Source: Kribbella pratensis
GTDB lineage: Bacteria > Actinomycetota > Actinomycetes > Propionibacteriales > Kribbellaceae
Assembly (NCBI RefSeq): GCF_004365355.1
Contig: NZ_SODP01000003.1
Span: 310,001-374,000 of the forward strand
Reading direction: 5' to 3'
DNA: 64,000 bases
Shown: in pieces, positions 23,988 to 31,284 of the stretch
Numbering within the stretch: the first letter of the stretch is position 1
Layout of the letters: each line of letters opens with the position of its first letter
The notes under the pieces: generated by a model
The model's database searches: none
The model's input: the letters and a program-made list of their open reading frames with translations, nothing else
Told to the model about the DNA's origin: nothing
Position numbers and translations under genes: made by a program

Positions 23988-25609
23988 TACTTCCCGCCTG
24001 TCGCGGTGAAGGCGTCCTGCAGCTCGCCGCGGATCTTCTCACCGCCCGAGGACAGGAAGGTCTTGACCGCGGGCGCCCACTCCGACACCTGCTTCTTGCC
24101 CTGCACGATCTGGTTCTCCAGGTCGGTCAGTACGCCGGTCAGCTGACCCCACTGCTTCGACATCGTCTCGGAGTACAGGCCGTACGACGCGTCGTACAGC
24201 AGCCGGTCCGCGATCTTCTGCTGGATCTTGTGCTGGTTCTGCGGTACGTCGGGCTTGCCGGCCCAGTAGAGCGCCAGCGTCGAGTCGGAGATGTACTGCA
24301 GGCCGATACCCGTCTCCACGACACCGGTCTTGGTCGGGACCGGGTCGGTGCCCTGCAGGGTGTAGTGCCGGCCCGCCACGCCGTATTTGCGGAACAGGTA
24401 CTCCTCCGTGCCGAACGGTGCGGCCATCCAGTTCGCCACCTTGAGCAGCGTCTCGACGGAGTGCTTGGTGGACTTGTTGAACGCGGTGACGTTGTTCAGC
24501 GCCGCACCCATCCACACCTTGCCGTCACCACTGCTGAAGCCCGGTACGTCGAGCATGTTGACGCCGAACGCGTCGCCCGCGGTGTTGTCGGAGTAGTACT
24601 GGTTCCAGGCCACGAAGCTGTCGTAGTCGAACGCCGCGGTGCCGCCGTTGAACCACTGCTTGCGGGCCGCCGCCTTGGCGCTGAACGTGTCCGGGTTGAT
24701 CACGCCGGCGGCCACCATCTTGCGGGCCGCCTCGAGCGCGTCCTCGTTGCCGTCCGCCTCGAATACCGAGGTGAACTTGCCGCCCTCCTGCTTCCAGTTG
24801 TTCGGCAGCCCGAGCATCATCCGGATGTACGACGTGGGCACCCGCGTCCACGCCCAGCGGTTCTCCTTCGCGGCCGTCATCTCCTTGCAGATGTCGAAGA
24901 ACTCCTCGAAGTTCTTCGGCGCCGGGTCCTTGATGCCCTTCGCGGCGAGCAGGTCGGTGCGGTACAGCGGCAGCGACGTACGGGACATACCGCGCGGCAC
25001 CGGGACGCCGTAGATCGCGCCGTTGAAGACGCAGCCCTTCCAGAACTCGGTCGGGATGTTCGCCAGGAACGGGTACTTCTTCACCGCGTCGCCGGACAGG
25101 TGCTCGGTCAGGTCCATCGCCTTGGCCTTGAGCAGTCCGGGGATCTGCGGCGTGCCCGGCGGGACGTTGAGGATGTCCGGCAGGTCGCCGCCGGCGATCC
25201 GGGTGGCGAACTTGTCGTTGTACTCGTCGTTCGACGCCATGCTGATCTGCAGCTCGGAGCCGAGCCGCTTGTTCAGCTCCTGCCAGAACTGGTTCTTGTC
25301 GACCGACGGCGGGATCGCGCCCGGGATGTTGGTCATGAACGTGATCGGCTTGCCGTCGCCGGGCACCTCGGAGATCGCCTTCACCGGGTTGGCCGGGTAC
25401 TTCAGGAACCCGTCCAGCACCACGTCGGTGCCGGGCAGATCCGGCTTGATCTCGCCGTACTTCGTGTAGGTCGGGAGCTTCACCGCCGAGTTGGCGGCCG
25501 CGGTGTTCTTCTTGTCCGACGCGCACCCCGCCAGCAGCGGCGTACCGGTGACCGCGACAGCGGCGGCGGCCAGGCCACCGCCGAGGAAAGATCTTCTGCT
25601 GACTGGCAT
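23987..25609 (-). CDS. Extracellular solute-binding lipoprotein (LplA-like)
   Basis: 540 aa. Tat-type signal SRRSFLGGGLAAAAVAV followed by lipobox LLAGC (Cys about 29), so an exported lipoprotein. The rest is a large type-1 sugar-binding protein resembling LplA, with PGDGKPITFMTNIPGAIPP early and W-rich segments (FWKGCVFNGAIYGVP) lining the ligand site. First gene of the importer operon; its start is 69 bases from the divergent sialidase start, with a palindromic operator between them. The ligand may be a sialylated or uronate-type oligosaccharide, judged from neighbours only. Confidence 0.93.
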   Translation of the reverse strand: MPVSRRSFLGGGLAAAAVAVTGTPLLAGCASDKKNTAAANSAVKLPTYTKYGEIKPDLPGTDVVLDGFLKYPANPVKAISEVPGDGKPITFMTNIPGAIPPSVDKNQFWQELNKRLGSELQISMASNDEYNDKFATRIAGGDLPDILNVPPGTPQIPGLLKAKAMDLTEHLSGDAVKKYPFLANIPTEFWKGCVFNGAIYGVPVPRGMSRTSLPLYRTDLLAAKGIKDPAPKNFEEFFDICKEMTAAKENRWAWTRVPTSYIRMMLGLPNNWKQEGGKFTSVFEADGNEDALEAARKMVAAGVINPDTFSAKAAARKQWFNGGTAAFDYDSFVAWNQYYSDNTAGDAFGVNMLDVPGFSSGDGKVWMGAALNNVTAFNKSTKHSVETLLKVANWMAAPFGTEEYLFRKYGVAGRHYTLQGTDPVPTKTGVVETGIGLQYISDSTLALYWAGKPDVPQNQHKIQQKIADRLLYDASYGLYSETMSKQWGQLTGVLTDLENQIVQGKKQVSEWAPAVKTFLSSGGEKIRGELQDAFTATGGK

Positions 25610-25641
25610 TGGGCCTCACTTCCATCGGAGGGCCACACCAT

Positions 25642-25661
25642 GACATAGTACGTCCTATGTC
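25642..25661. promoter_or_regulatory. Candidate GntR operator between importer and sialidase
   Basis: GACATAG (25642-25648) and CTATGTC (25655-25661) are perfect inverted arms with a six-base spacer. The site sits between the divergent importer operon and the sialidase gene, where one repressor could control both. The FCD-GntR protein encoded at 27865-28575 is the obvious candidate. Confidence 0.6.
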
Positions 25662-25677
25662 TTCAAGAGTCGGCGCG

Positions 25678-26721
25678 ATGGAAATCGTCTTCGACCCCGC
25701 CGGGAGCGGCTATCACACGTTCCGGATCCCGTCCGTGGTCGCGCGGGATTCACTCCTGCTCGCGTTCTGCGAGGGACGGCTGCACGGGTCCGGCGACGCG
25801 GGGGAGATCGAGATCGTCCTGCGGCGTTCGCTGGACGGCGGGCAGACCTGGCTGCCCACGCAGGTGGTGTCGGCGAAGGCCGGCAAGACCTGTGGCAATC
25901 CGGTGCCCCTGTCCGACCCCGTGTCCGGCGATGTCGTCCTGGTGACGGTGGAGAACGGCGCGGACGCTGTCGAGATGTCGCTGGCTCGTGGCACCGATCC
26001 GGAGTCTGGGCGGCGTGTGTTCGTGCAGCGGTCGTCGGACGACGGCGCGACCTGGAGTCCGGCGGCGGAGATCACGTCGCAGGTGAAGCCGGCGGACTGG
26101 GGCTGGTACGCGACCGGGCCGTGTCACGGGATCACGCTGCGCTCGGGGCGTCTCGTCGTACCGGCCAACCACTCGTACGTGCCGTCGGAACCGGTGGAGG
26201 ATCTGATCCGGCTCAACGGCGGACACTGCATCTACAGCGATGACGGTGGTGTGAACTGGTCCGTCGGCTTCGTCGATCGCAACGACGGCGCGGAGATCAA
26301 CGCCAACGAGACCACTGTCGCCGAGCTGCCCGACGGACGGCTCTACTTCAACGCCCGCAACCACCAGGGCACCGGACCCGCCCGCGTCCACGCCTGGTCG
26401 TCCGACAGCGGTCAGACCCTCGATGCGCCGTACGCCGGGATTCCCGAGATCACCGCACCGGGTATCCAGGGCAGCGTGCTGTGCCTGCCGGACGGACGGT
26501 TGCTGCTGTCGACTCCGGTGAACCCGTCTTCGCGGCGGGAGCTGACCGTCTTCGTGTCCGAGGACTCCGGTGCGTCGTGGCAGCTGGCTCTGGTCGTGCA
26601 CGAGGGCATGGCCGGCTACTCCGATCTCGTGCTGCTGCCGGACGGCTCGGTCGGCATCTTCTACGAGGCCGGTGAGACGTCCTCGTTCGCGACCCTGCGC
26701 TTTGCCACATTCGCCCTTTGA
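25678..26721 (+). CDS. Sialidase/neuraminidase-family protein, apparently intracellular
   Basis: 347-aa six-bladed propeller with FRIPSV (arginine of the sialidase triad) at about residue 15-20 and five Asp-box-like repeats: SLDGGQTW, SSDDGATW, YSDDGGVNW, SSDSGQTL and SEDSGASW. It starts directly with EIVFDPAGSGYHTFRIP and has no signal peptide or membrane segment, so it acts in the cytoplasm, unusual for a sialidase. I use ATG 25678 (AAGAG upstream); ATG 25657 lies inside the operator. It is followed at 14 bases by an aldolase gene. Confidence 0.88.
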   Translation: MEIVFDPAGSGYHTFRIPSVVARDSLLLAFCEGRLHGSGDAGEIEIVLRRSLDGGQTWLPTQVVSAKAGKTCGNPVPLSDPVSGDVVLVTVENGADAVEMSLARGTDPESGRRVFVQRSSDDGATWSPAAEITSQVKPADWGWYATGPCHGITLRSGRLVVPANHSYVPSEPVEDLIRLNGGHCIYSDDGGVNWSVGFVDRNDGAEINANETTVAELPDGRLYFNARNHQGTGPARVHAWSSDSGQTLDAPYAGIPEITAPGIQGSVLCLPDGRLLLSTPVNPSSRRELTVFVSEDSGASWQLALVVHEGMAGYSDLVLLPDGSVGIFYEAGETSSFATLRFATFAL

Positions 26722-26735
26722 GGTTGGGAGACCCC

Positions 26736-27671
26736 TTGACCGCATCCGCCCGTCTGACCGGCGTCGTACCGCCGCTCGTCACTCCGCTCACCCCGTCGTA
26801 CGACGTCGACACCGCATCGCTGGCGCGGCTGATCCAGTACCAGCTGGCCGGGGGTGTGAACGGGGTGTTCGTGCTCGGCACCTCCGGTGAGGGCACGTTC
26901 CTGACCGACGAGCAGCGGCAGGTCGTGCTGGAGACGACTGTGGCGGAGGTGGCCGGACAAGTGCCGGTGCTGGCCGGCGTCATCGACACGTCAACCAACC
27001 GCGTCGCCGCGCACGTCTCCGCCGCTCTGAAGGCAGGTGTCGACGCACTGGTCGCCACAGCGCCCTTCTACGCAGCCACACATCGCGCCGAGATCGAACG
27101 CCACTTCGCTCGTCTCGCGGCTCTGGCAGGAGACACCCCGCTCTACGCGTACGACATCCCGTCCCGGGTCGGCACCAAGCTCCCCGCCTCCGTTGTCATG
27201 GCTCTGGGCGAGCAGGGCGTGATTGCCGGAGTCAAGGATTCGTCCGGCCAGGAGACGTCGTTGCGTGAGCTGGTGCTGTCCCGCCGCGAGAAGCAGCTGG
27301 ACGACTTCGCGATCATGACCGGCTCCGAGGTGACGGTCGACTCCGCACTGGCCTTCGGCGTGGACGGCGTCGTACCGGGCCTGGGCAACGTGGACCCGGC
27401 CGGCTACGTCCGGCTGTTCAAGGCGGCTGTCGGTGGTGACGCGGCGGCTGCCCGGGCCGAGCAGGACCGTCTGTTCCGCCTCTTCGACATCATCAACGTC
27501 GCGGACCGGAAGCGAATGGGCGCGAGCTCGGCCGCACTGGGAGCGTTCAAGGCCGGCCTGCACCTGCTCGGCGTGATCGACTGCCCGGTGACGGCGTACC
27601 CCTGCATCCCTTTGAACGACACGGAGATCGCCGCGCTCCGGCCGCTCCTGGACCGCGCCGGATTACACTGA
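26736..27671 (+). CDS. DHDPS/N-acetylneuraminate lyase-family aldolase
   Basis: 311-aa class I aldolase of the DapA/NanA superfamily: GVVPPLVTPLTPSYDVD, GTSGEGTFLT (the GTTGE-like substrate loop), catalytic Tyr in YAYDIPSRVG, and Schiff-base Lys in GVKDSSG. The pyruvate-dependent reaction on a sugar acid fits the adjoining sialidase; N-acetylneuraminate lyase is plausible but other keto-acid aldolases cannot be excluded. The TTG at 26736 has GGGAG five bases upstream. Operon with the sialidase. Confidence 0.9.
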   Translation: MTASARLTGVVPPLVTPLTPSYDVDTASLARLIQYQLAGGVNGVFVLGTSGEGTFLTDEQRQVVLETTVAEVAGQVPVLAGVIDTSTNRVAAHVSAALKAGVDALVATAPFYAATHRAEIERHFARLAALAGDTPLYAYDIPSRVGTKLPASVVMALGEQGVIAGVKDSSGQETSLRELVLSRREKQLDDFAIMTGSEVTVDSALAFGVDGVVPGLGNVDPAGYVRLFKAAVGGDAAAARAEQDRLFRLFDIINVADRKRMGASSAALGAFKAGLHLLGVIDCPVTAYPCIPLNDTEIAALRPLLDRAGLH

Positions 27672-27680
27672 GCGGTTTGA

Positions 27681-27845
27681 GGGGGTGTCTGATGGCTCCA
27701 CGCCTACTGCGGGGCACTCGGCACGGCACCTCGCCGCACGGGTGCAAAGGCCACGATGAACCCCGCATCGAGGCCTTCGCCCCCGCGCGCCGATGCACCG
27801 CACCGAGCACCTCCTCGCTACGGCGTGGAACCATCAGACACCCCC
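27681..27845. repeat. 165-bp long imperfect palindrome upstream of gntR
   Basis: The outer 24 bases (27681-27704 and 27822-27845) match as an inverted repeat at 23 of 24 positions. Complementarity continues with scattered mismatches to the centre near 27762, for example AAAGGCC/GGCCTTC and GATG/CATC. Most arm differences are C-to-T or A-to-G, which become G-U pairs in a minus-strand RNA. It occupies nearly all of the space between the aldolase stop and the gntR ribosome binding site. Confidence 0.75.
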
Positions 27846-27864
27846 GAACCAAGGGAGGCCGGCA

Positions 27865-28575
27865 GTGACGACGGGTGGGCTCAGCCGGGCACGCGGTGCG
27901 GCAGGGAACCAGTCCTTCATCCGGGATGCGATGAAGTCGTACATCCTGGAGCGTGGGCTGAAGGCGGGTGACCCGCTGCCCAACGAGCAGGAGCTGATGG
28001 CGCAGCTCGGCGTCGGCCGGCACCCGCTGCGCGAGGCGATGAAGGCACTGCAGGCTGTCGGGATCATCGAGATCCGGCACGGGTACGGGACGTACGTCGG
28101 CGAGGTGAACCTGCAGTCGCTCGAGGACGGGCTGGCCTTCCGCATGTCACAGTCGATGGCCGGCGACCTCCGCGACGTACAGAACGTGCTGGAGGTCCGC
28201 CAGGCCATCGAGGTCGGCCTGGCGGACGACGTGGTCGCACACTTCAAGCAGTACGGGTACGACGCGTTGGAGCCGATCGTCCAGCGCATGGAGGCCAAGG
28301 CCGCCGAGGGCCAGTACTTCCCCGACGAGGACTGGGCCTTCCACCAGGCGCTCTATGAGCCGCTGGGGAACGCCTTGGTCATCGACCTACTGTCGGTCTT
28401 CTGGCGCACGTTCGCCCAGGTCGACGCCCGCCTCCCCGGCGCCCGCTACACCCCCGCGGACGCCGCAGCCTGGCACCGAGACCTGCTCAACGCCTTGGAG
28501 TCCGCCAACCCAGACACCTACGCCCACTCGATGAAAAGCCACTTCAACGGAATCCACACGCGCCTAGGCGAATAG
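27865..28575 (+). CDS. GntR-family regulator, FCD (FadR) subfamily
   Basis: 236 aa. N-terminal winged helix: FIRDAMKSYILERGLKAGDPLPNEQELMAQLGVGRHPLREAMKALQAVGI; C-terminal FCD effector domain with LEVRQAIEVGLADDV and the metal-ligand residues D-x3-H (DEDWAFHQAL). FCD regulators sense small carboxylates. Start is the GTG at 27865 with AGGGAGG six bases upstream. It probably controls the sialidase/aldolase and importer operons through the site at 25642-25661. Flanked by two long palindromes. Confidence 0.92.
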   Translation: MTTGGLSRARGAAGNQSFIRDAMKSYILERGLKAGDPLPNEQELMAQLGVGRHPLREAMKALQAVGIIEIRHGYGTYVGEVNLQSLEDGLAFRMSQSMAGDLRDVQNVLEVRQAIEVGLADDVVAHFKQYGYDALEPIVQRMEAKAAEGQYFPDEDWAFHQALYEPLGNALVIDLLSVFWRTFAQVDARLPGARYTPADAAAWHRDLLNALESANPDTYAHSMKSHFNGIHTRLGE

Positions 28576-28897
28576 TCCGTCAGGGAAAGAGAAAGACAAA
28601 CAGAGAAAAGAAGAGATTTAGAGTGGTGGCTGCCTTCGGCGGTTGGCCGGAGGTTCGACTGTGCGACCGCGCACAGCCGTAGGCCTGCGTCATCCCAACC
28701 CCACCGAGTCGTGGCGAATGGTTCCAACCCCGAACATCGAGTCGTGGATCACGGCAGATTTTCTGAACCACTCTCCACGACTCGCCGGACGGGGTCGGAG
28801 CCGGTTGCCGCGACTGGGAATCTCCGGCCCGCCAACTCGCGGCTGATCACCGAAGCCAGCCGCTGCTCTAAAACTTCTTTTCTCTTCTTTCGTTTGG
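28576..28897. repeat. Gene-free region formed by a long imperfect palindrome
   Basis: Convergent genes end on both sides. Outer arms 28595-28639 and 28850-28899 pair (AGAGAAAAGAAG and its complement; TTCGG/CCGAA), and inner arms 28704-28724 and 28765-28785 pair (CGAGTCGTGG / CCACGACTCG, GGTTC/GAACC), all centred near 28746. A third CGAGTCGTGG lies at 28738-28747, and a small hairpin CTGTGCG/CGCACAG at 28659-28676. Likely a terminator between convergent genes, or the remains of a palindromic element. Confidence 0.65.
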
Positions 28898-30538
28898 TCA
28901 GGCGAAGAGGTTTTCGGCGTCGACGATGGTGTAGGCATAGCCCTGCTCGGCTAGGAAGCGTTGGCGGTGGGCGGCGAATTCGGCGTCGATGGTGTCTCTG
29001 GCGACGATGGAGTAGAAGCGGGCTGTGCGGCCGTCGCCCTTGGGACGGAGGACCCGGCCCAGCCGCTGGGCCTCTTCCTGGCGGGAGCCGAAGGTGCCGG
29101 AGACCTGGATGGCGACCGACGCCTCGGGCAGGTCGATGGAGAAGTTCGCGACCTTGCTGACCACCAGCCGGGTGATCTCGCCGTGCCGGAACGCGTCGAA
29201 CAGCCGCTGGCGTTCGCGGACCGTCGTCTCGCCCTTGATCACCGGGCATTCGAGGCGTTCGCCGAGCTCGTCCAGCTGGTCGATGTACTGACCGATGACG
29301 AGCAGCGGTTCACCCGCGTGATGGTCGGCGATCTGTCGTACCAGCCGCGACTTCGCCGGTGTGGACGCGGCCAGGCGGTACCGGTCCTCGGGCTCGGCGG
29401 TCGCGTACACGAACCGCTCGGTCTGCTCGAGATCCACCCGTACTTCGATGCAGTCGGCCGGCGCGATCCAGCCCTGCGCCTCGATATCCTTCCACGGAGC
29501 GTCGTATCGCTTCGGGCCGATCAGCGAGAACACGTCGCCCTCGCGGCCGTCCTCGCGGACCAGCGTCGCGGTCAGACCGATCCGGCGCCGGGTCTGCAGG
29601 TCGGCGGTCATCCGGAAGATCGGCGCGGGTAGCAGGTGCACCTCGTCGTACACGATCAGGCCCCAGTCGCGGGCGTCGAACAGCTCCAGGTGCGTGTAGA
29701 CGCCCTTCCGGCGCGTCGTCATCACCTGGTACGTCGCGATCGTGACCGGGCGGATCTCCTTGCGCGCACCGGAGTACTCGCCGATCTCCTCCTCGGTCAG
29801 GCTGGTCCGCCGGAGCAGCTCGTCCTTCCACTGCCGTGCGGACACGGTGTTCGTGACGAGGATCAGCGTGGTCGCGGACGCCTGTGCCATCGCAGCAGCG
29901 CCGACGATCGTCTTGCCGGCTCCACAGGGCAGTACGACGACACCGGAGCCGCCGTGCCAGAACGAGTCGACCGCCTGCTGCTGGTACGGACGCATCTCCC
30001 AGCCGTCGAGCGCCAGCTCGATCTTGTGTGCCTCGCCGTCGACGTACCCTGCCAGGTCCTCGGCCGGCCAGCCGAGCTTCAGCAGGGTCTGCTTGAGGTG
30101 ACCGCGCTCGGACGGGTGCACCAGAACGGTGTCGTCGTCGATGCGCGCGCCCAGCATCGGCTTGACCTTGTTGCTGCGCAGCACCTCCTCCAGCACCGGC
30201 CGGTCGGTCGTCACCAGCACCAGTCCGTGCTGCGGGTGCTTCTCCAGCCGCAGACGTCCGTACCGGTCCAGGGTCTCGGCGATGTCGACCAGCAGCGAGT
30301 GGGGGACCGGGTAGCGGCTGTAGCGCAGCAGTACGTCGATCACCTGCTCCGCGTCGTGCCCCGCGGCCCGCGCGTTCCACAACCCCAGCGGCGTCAGCCG
30401 ATAGGTGTGCACATGCTCCGGCGCCCGCTCCAGCTCGGAGAACGGCGCAATAGCCTTCCGACACTCGTTGGCGTCCGCATGTGCGGTCTCCAACAACAAC
30501 GTCTTGTCCGACTGCACGATCAGTGGACCGTCTGTCAC
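28898..30538 (-). CDS. XPB/ERCC3-type DNA helicase
   Basis: 546-aa superfamily 2 helicase. N-terminal domain (LIVQSDKTLLLETAHADANECRKAIAPF), RPYQQQAVDSF Q-like motif, Walker A VVLPCGAGKTIVG (about 200), DEVH box in IVYDEVHLLPA, motif III LTATLVREDG, and motif VI QEEAQRLGRVLRPK. Bacterial XPB proteins unwind DNA 3'-5' and join repair. Start is the GTG at 30538 with GAGGAG about seven bases upstream, giving the start TDGPLIVQSDK seen in streptomycete relatives. The start region is nearly identical to that of the next gene upstream. Confidence 0.92.
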   Translation of the reverse strand: MTDGPLIVQSDKTLLLETAHADANECRKAIAPFSELERAPEHVHTYRLTPLGLWNARAAGHDAEQVIDVLLRYSRYPVPHSLLVDIAETLDRYGRLRLEKHPQHGLVLVTTDRPVLEEVLRSNKVKPMLGARIDDDTVLVHPSERGHLKQTLLKLGWPAEDLAGYVDGEAHKIELALDGWEMRPYQQQAVDSFWHGGSGVVVLPCGAGKTIVGAAAMAQASATTLILVTNTVSARQWKDELLRRTSLTEEEIGEYSGARKEIRPVTIATYQVMTTRRKGVYTHLELFDARDWGLIVYDEVHLLPAPIFRMTADLQTRRRIGLTATLVREDGREGDVFSLIGPKRYDAPWKDIEAQGWIAPADCIEVRVDLEQTERFVYATAEPEDRYRLAASTPAKSRLVRQIADHHAGEPLLVIGQYIDQLDELGERLECPVIKGETTVRERQRLFDAFRHGEITRLVVSKVANFSIDLPEASVAIQVSGTFGSRQEEAQRLGRVLRPKGDGRTARFYSIVARDTIDAEFAAHRQRFLAEQGYAYTIVDAENLFA

Positions 30539-30581
30539 CCGTTGCTCCTCAATCTCGCCCCGACCCTCCATTGTGCCCGAG
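30525..30581 (-). repeat. 57-bp duplicated 5' block, copy A
   Basis: This stretch, covering the start codon, Shine-Dalgarno and upstream bases of the helicase gene, matches 31083-31139 at about 50 of 57 positions in the same orientation. Copy B covers the start of the kinase gene. Confidence 0.85.
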
Positions 30582-30589
30582 CGGTCAAT

Positions 30590-31096
30590 TCACAGCCCCG
30601 CGGTCACAACCTCGAGCTGCTTCTCAAGACTCCAGCTCGCTTCGAGCACCACCGCACTGCCCTCCGCCGGCGGCTGAAACCGGCGCTGCACGCGCTGCAG
30701 CACCTCATCGGAGAGGACGTGTCGATCCGGCCCCGCGACAGCCGCACCGCGCCGCGCATCGAGCAACTCCTGGTCAGCGGCGAGGTACACAACCTGACAA
30801 CGCATCCCCCGCGCCCCCGCGAAGTCCCGCCACCGCTGCCGATCCCGCTCCGTCGGATTGACCCAACTGAGCACGACAACCTCCGCGCTGCTCTCCGCGA
30901 TCCGCACCTCCGCCCGCCGAATCGTCTCCCCCCACTCCGCCACCGGCACACCATCCTCGATCCGGAACCCCCGCTCCCGATTAATGCGATCCAACTCGAC
31001 CACGTCGGCGCCCACCCCTTCGAGCCCCCGCCCCAGGGTGGTCTTCCCGCAGTACGGCAACCCAGTCAGAACAATCAGCAAAGGACTGTCTGTCAC
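30590..31096 (-). CDS. Small P-loop kinase-like protein
   Basis: 168 aa. Walker A GLPYCGKTTLG at residues 10-20, then a Zeta-toxin/kinase-like layout (ELDRINRERGF, VVLSWVNPTERDRQRWRDFAGARG, VVYLAADQELLDARR). Such proteins phosphorylate a small molecule or act as RNA/sugar kinases; the substrate is unknown. Start is the GTG at 31096 preceded by GAGGAG, inside a block duplicated from (or into) the helicase gene start. It ends nine bases before the helicase copy of that block. Confidence 0.8.
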   Translation of the reverse strand: MTDSPLLIVLTGLPYCGKTTLGRGLEGVGADVVELDRINRERGFRIEDGVPVAEWGETIRRAEVRIAESSAEVVVLSWVNPTERDRQRWRDFAGARGMRCQVVYLAADQELLDARRGAAVAGPDRHVLSDEVLQRVQRRFQPPAEGSAVVLEASWSLEKQLEVVTAGL

Positions 31097-31139
31097 CCGC
31101 AGCTCCTCGGTCTCGCCCCGACCTTCGATTGTGCCCGAG
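31083..31139 (-). repeat. 57-bp duplicated 5' block, copy B
   Basis: Second copy of the block at 30525-30581, carrying the GTG and ribosome binding site of the kinase gene. The two copies are 558 bp apart and bracket the kinase gene, as expected after a tandem duplication or insertion between repeats. Confidence 0.85.
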
Positions 31140-31284
31140 CACGCCACGAACAACCCGACCGCTGTAGATCCGGGGGCCGAGGTGCTGGCTGCGGGAGCTG
31201 CTCGAGCTCTGGCAGAGTGCCGAGCCCGCTGACTACGAGGCCTGGCAGGCAGCGGCAGCTGACTTGCTGACCCGGTTGGGCTGA

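Noticed and set aside
23061..25648. Long plus-strand frames opposite the importer genes
   Set aside because: Low-complexity translations made of Asp, Gln, Arg and Val; the minus-strand genes have clear signal peptides, EAA loops and coupled starts.
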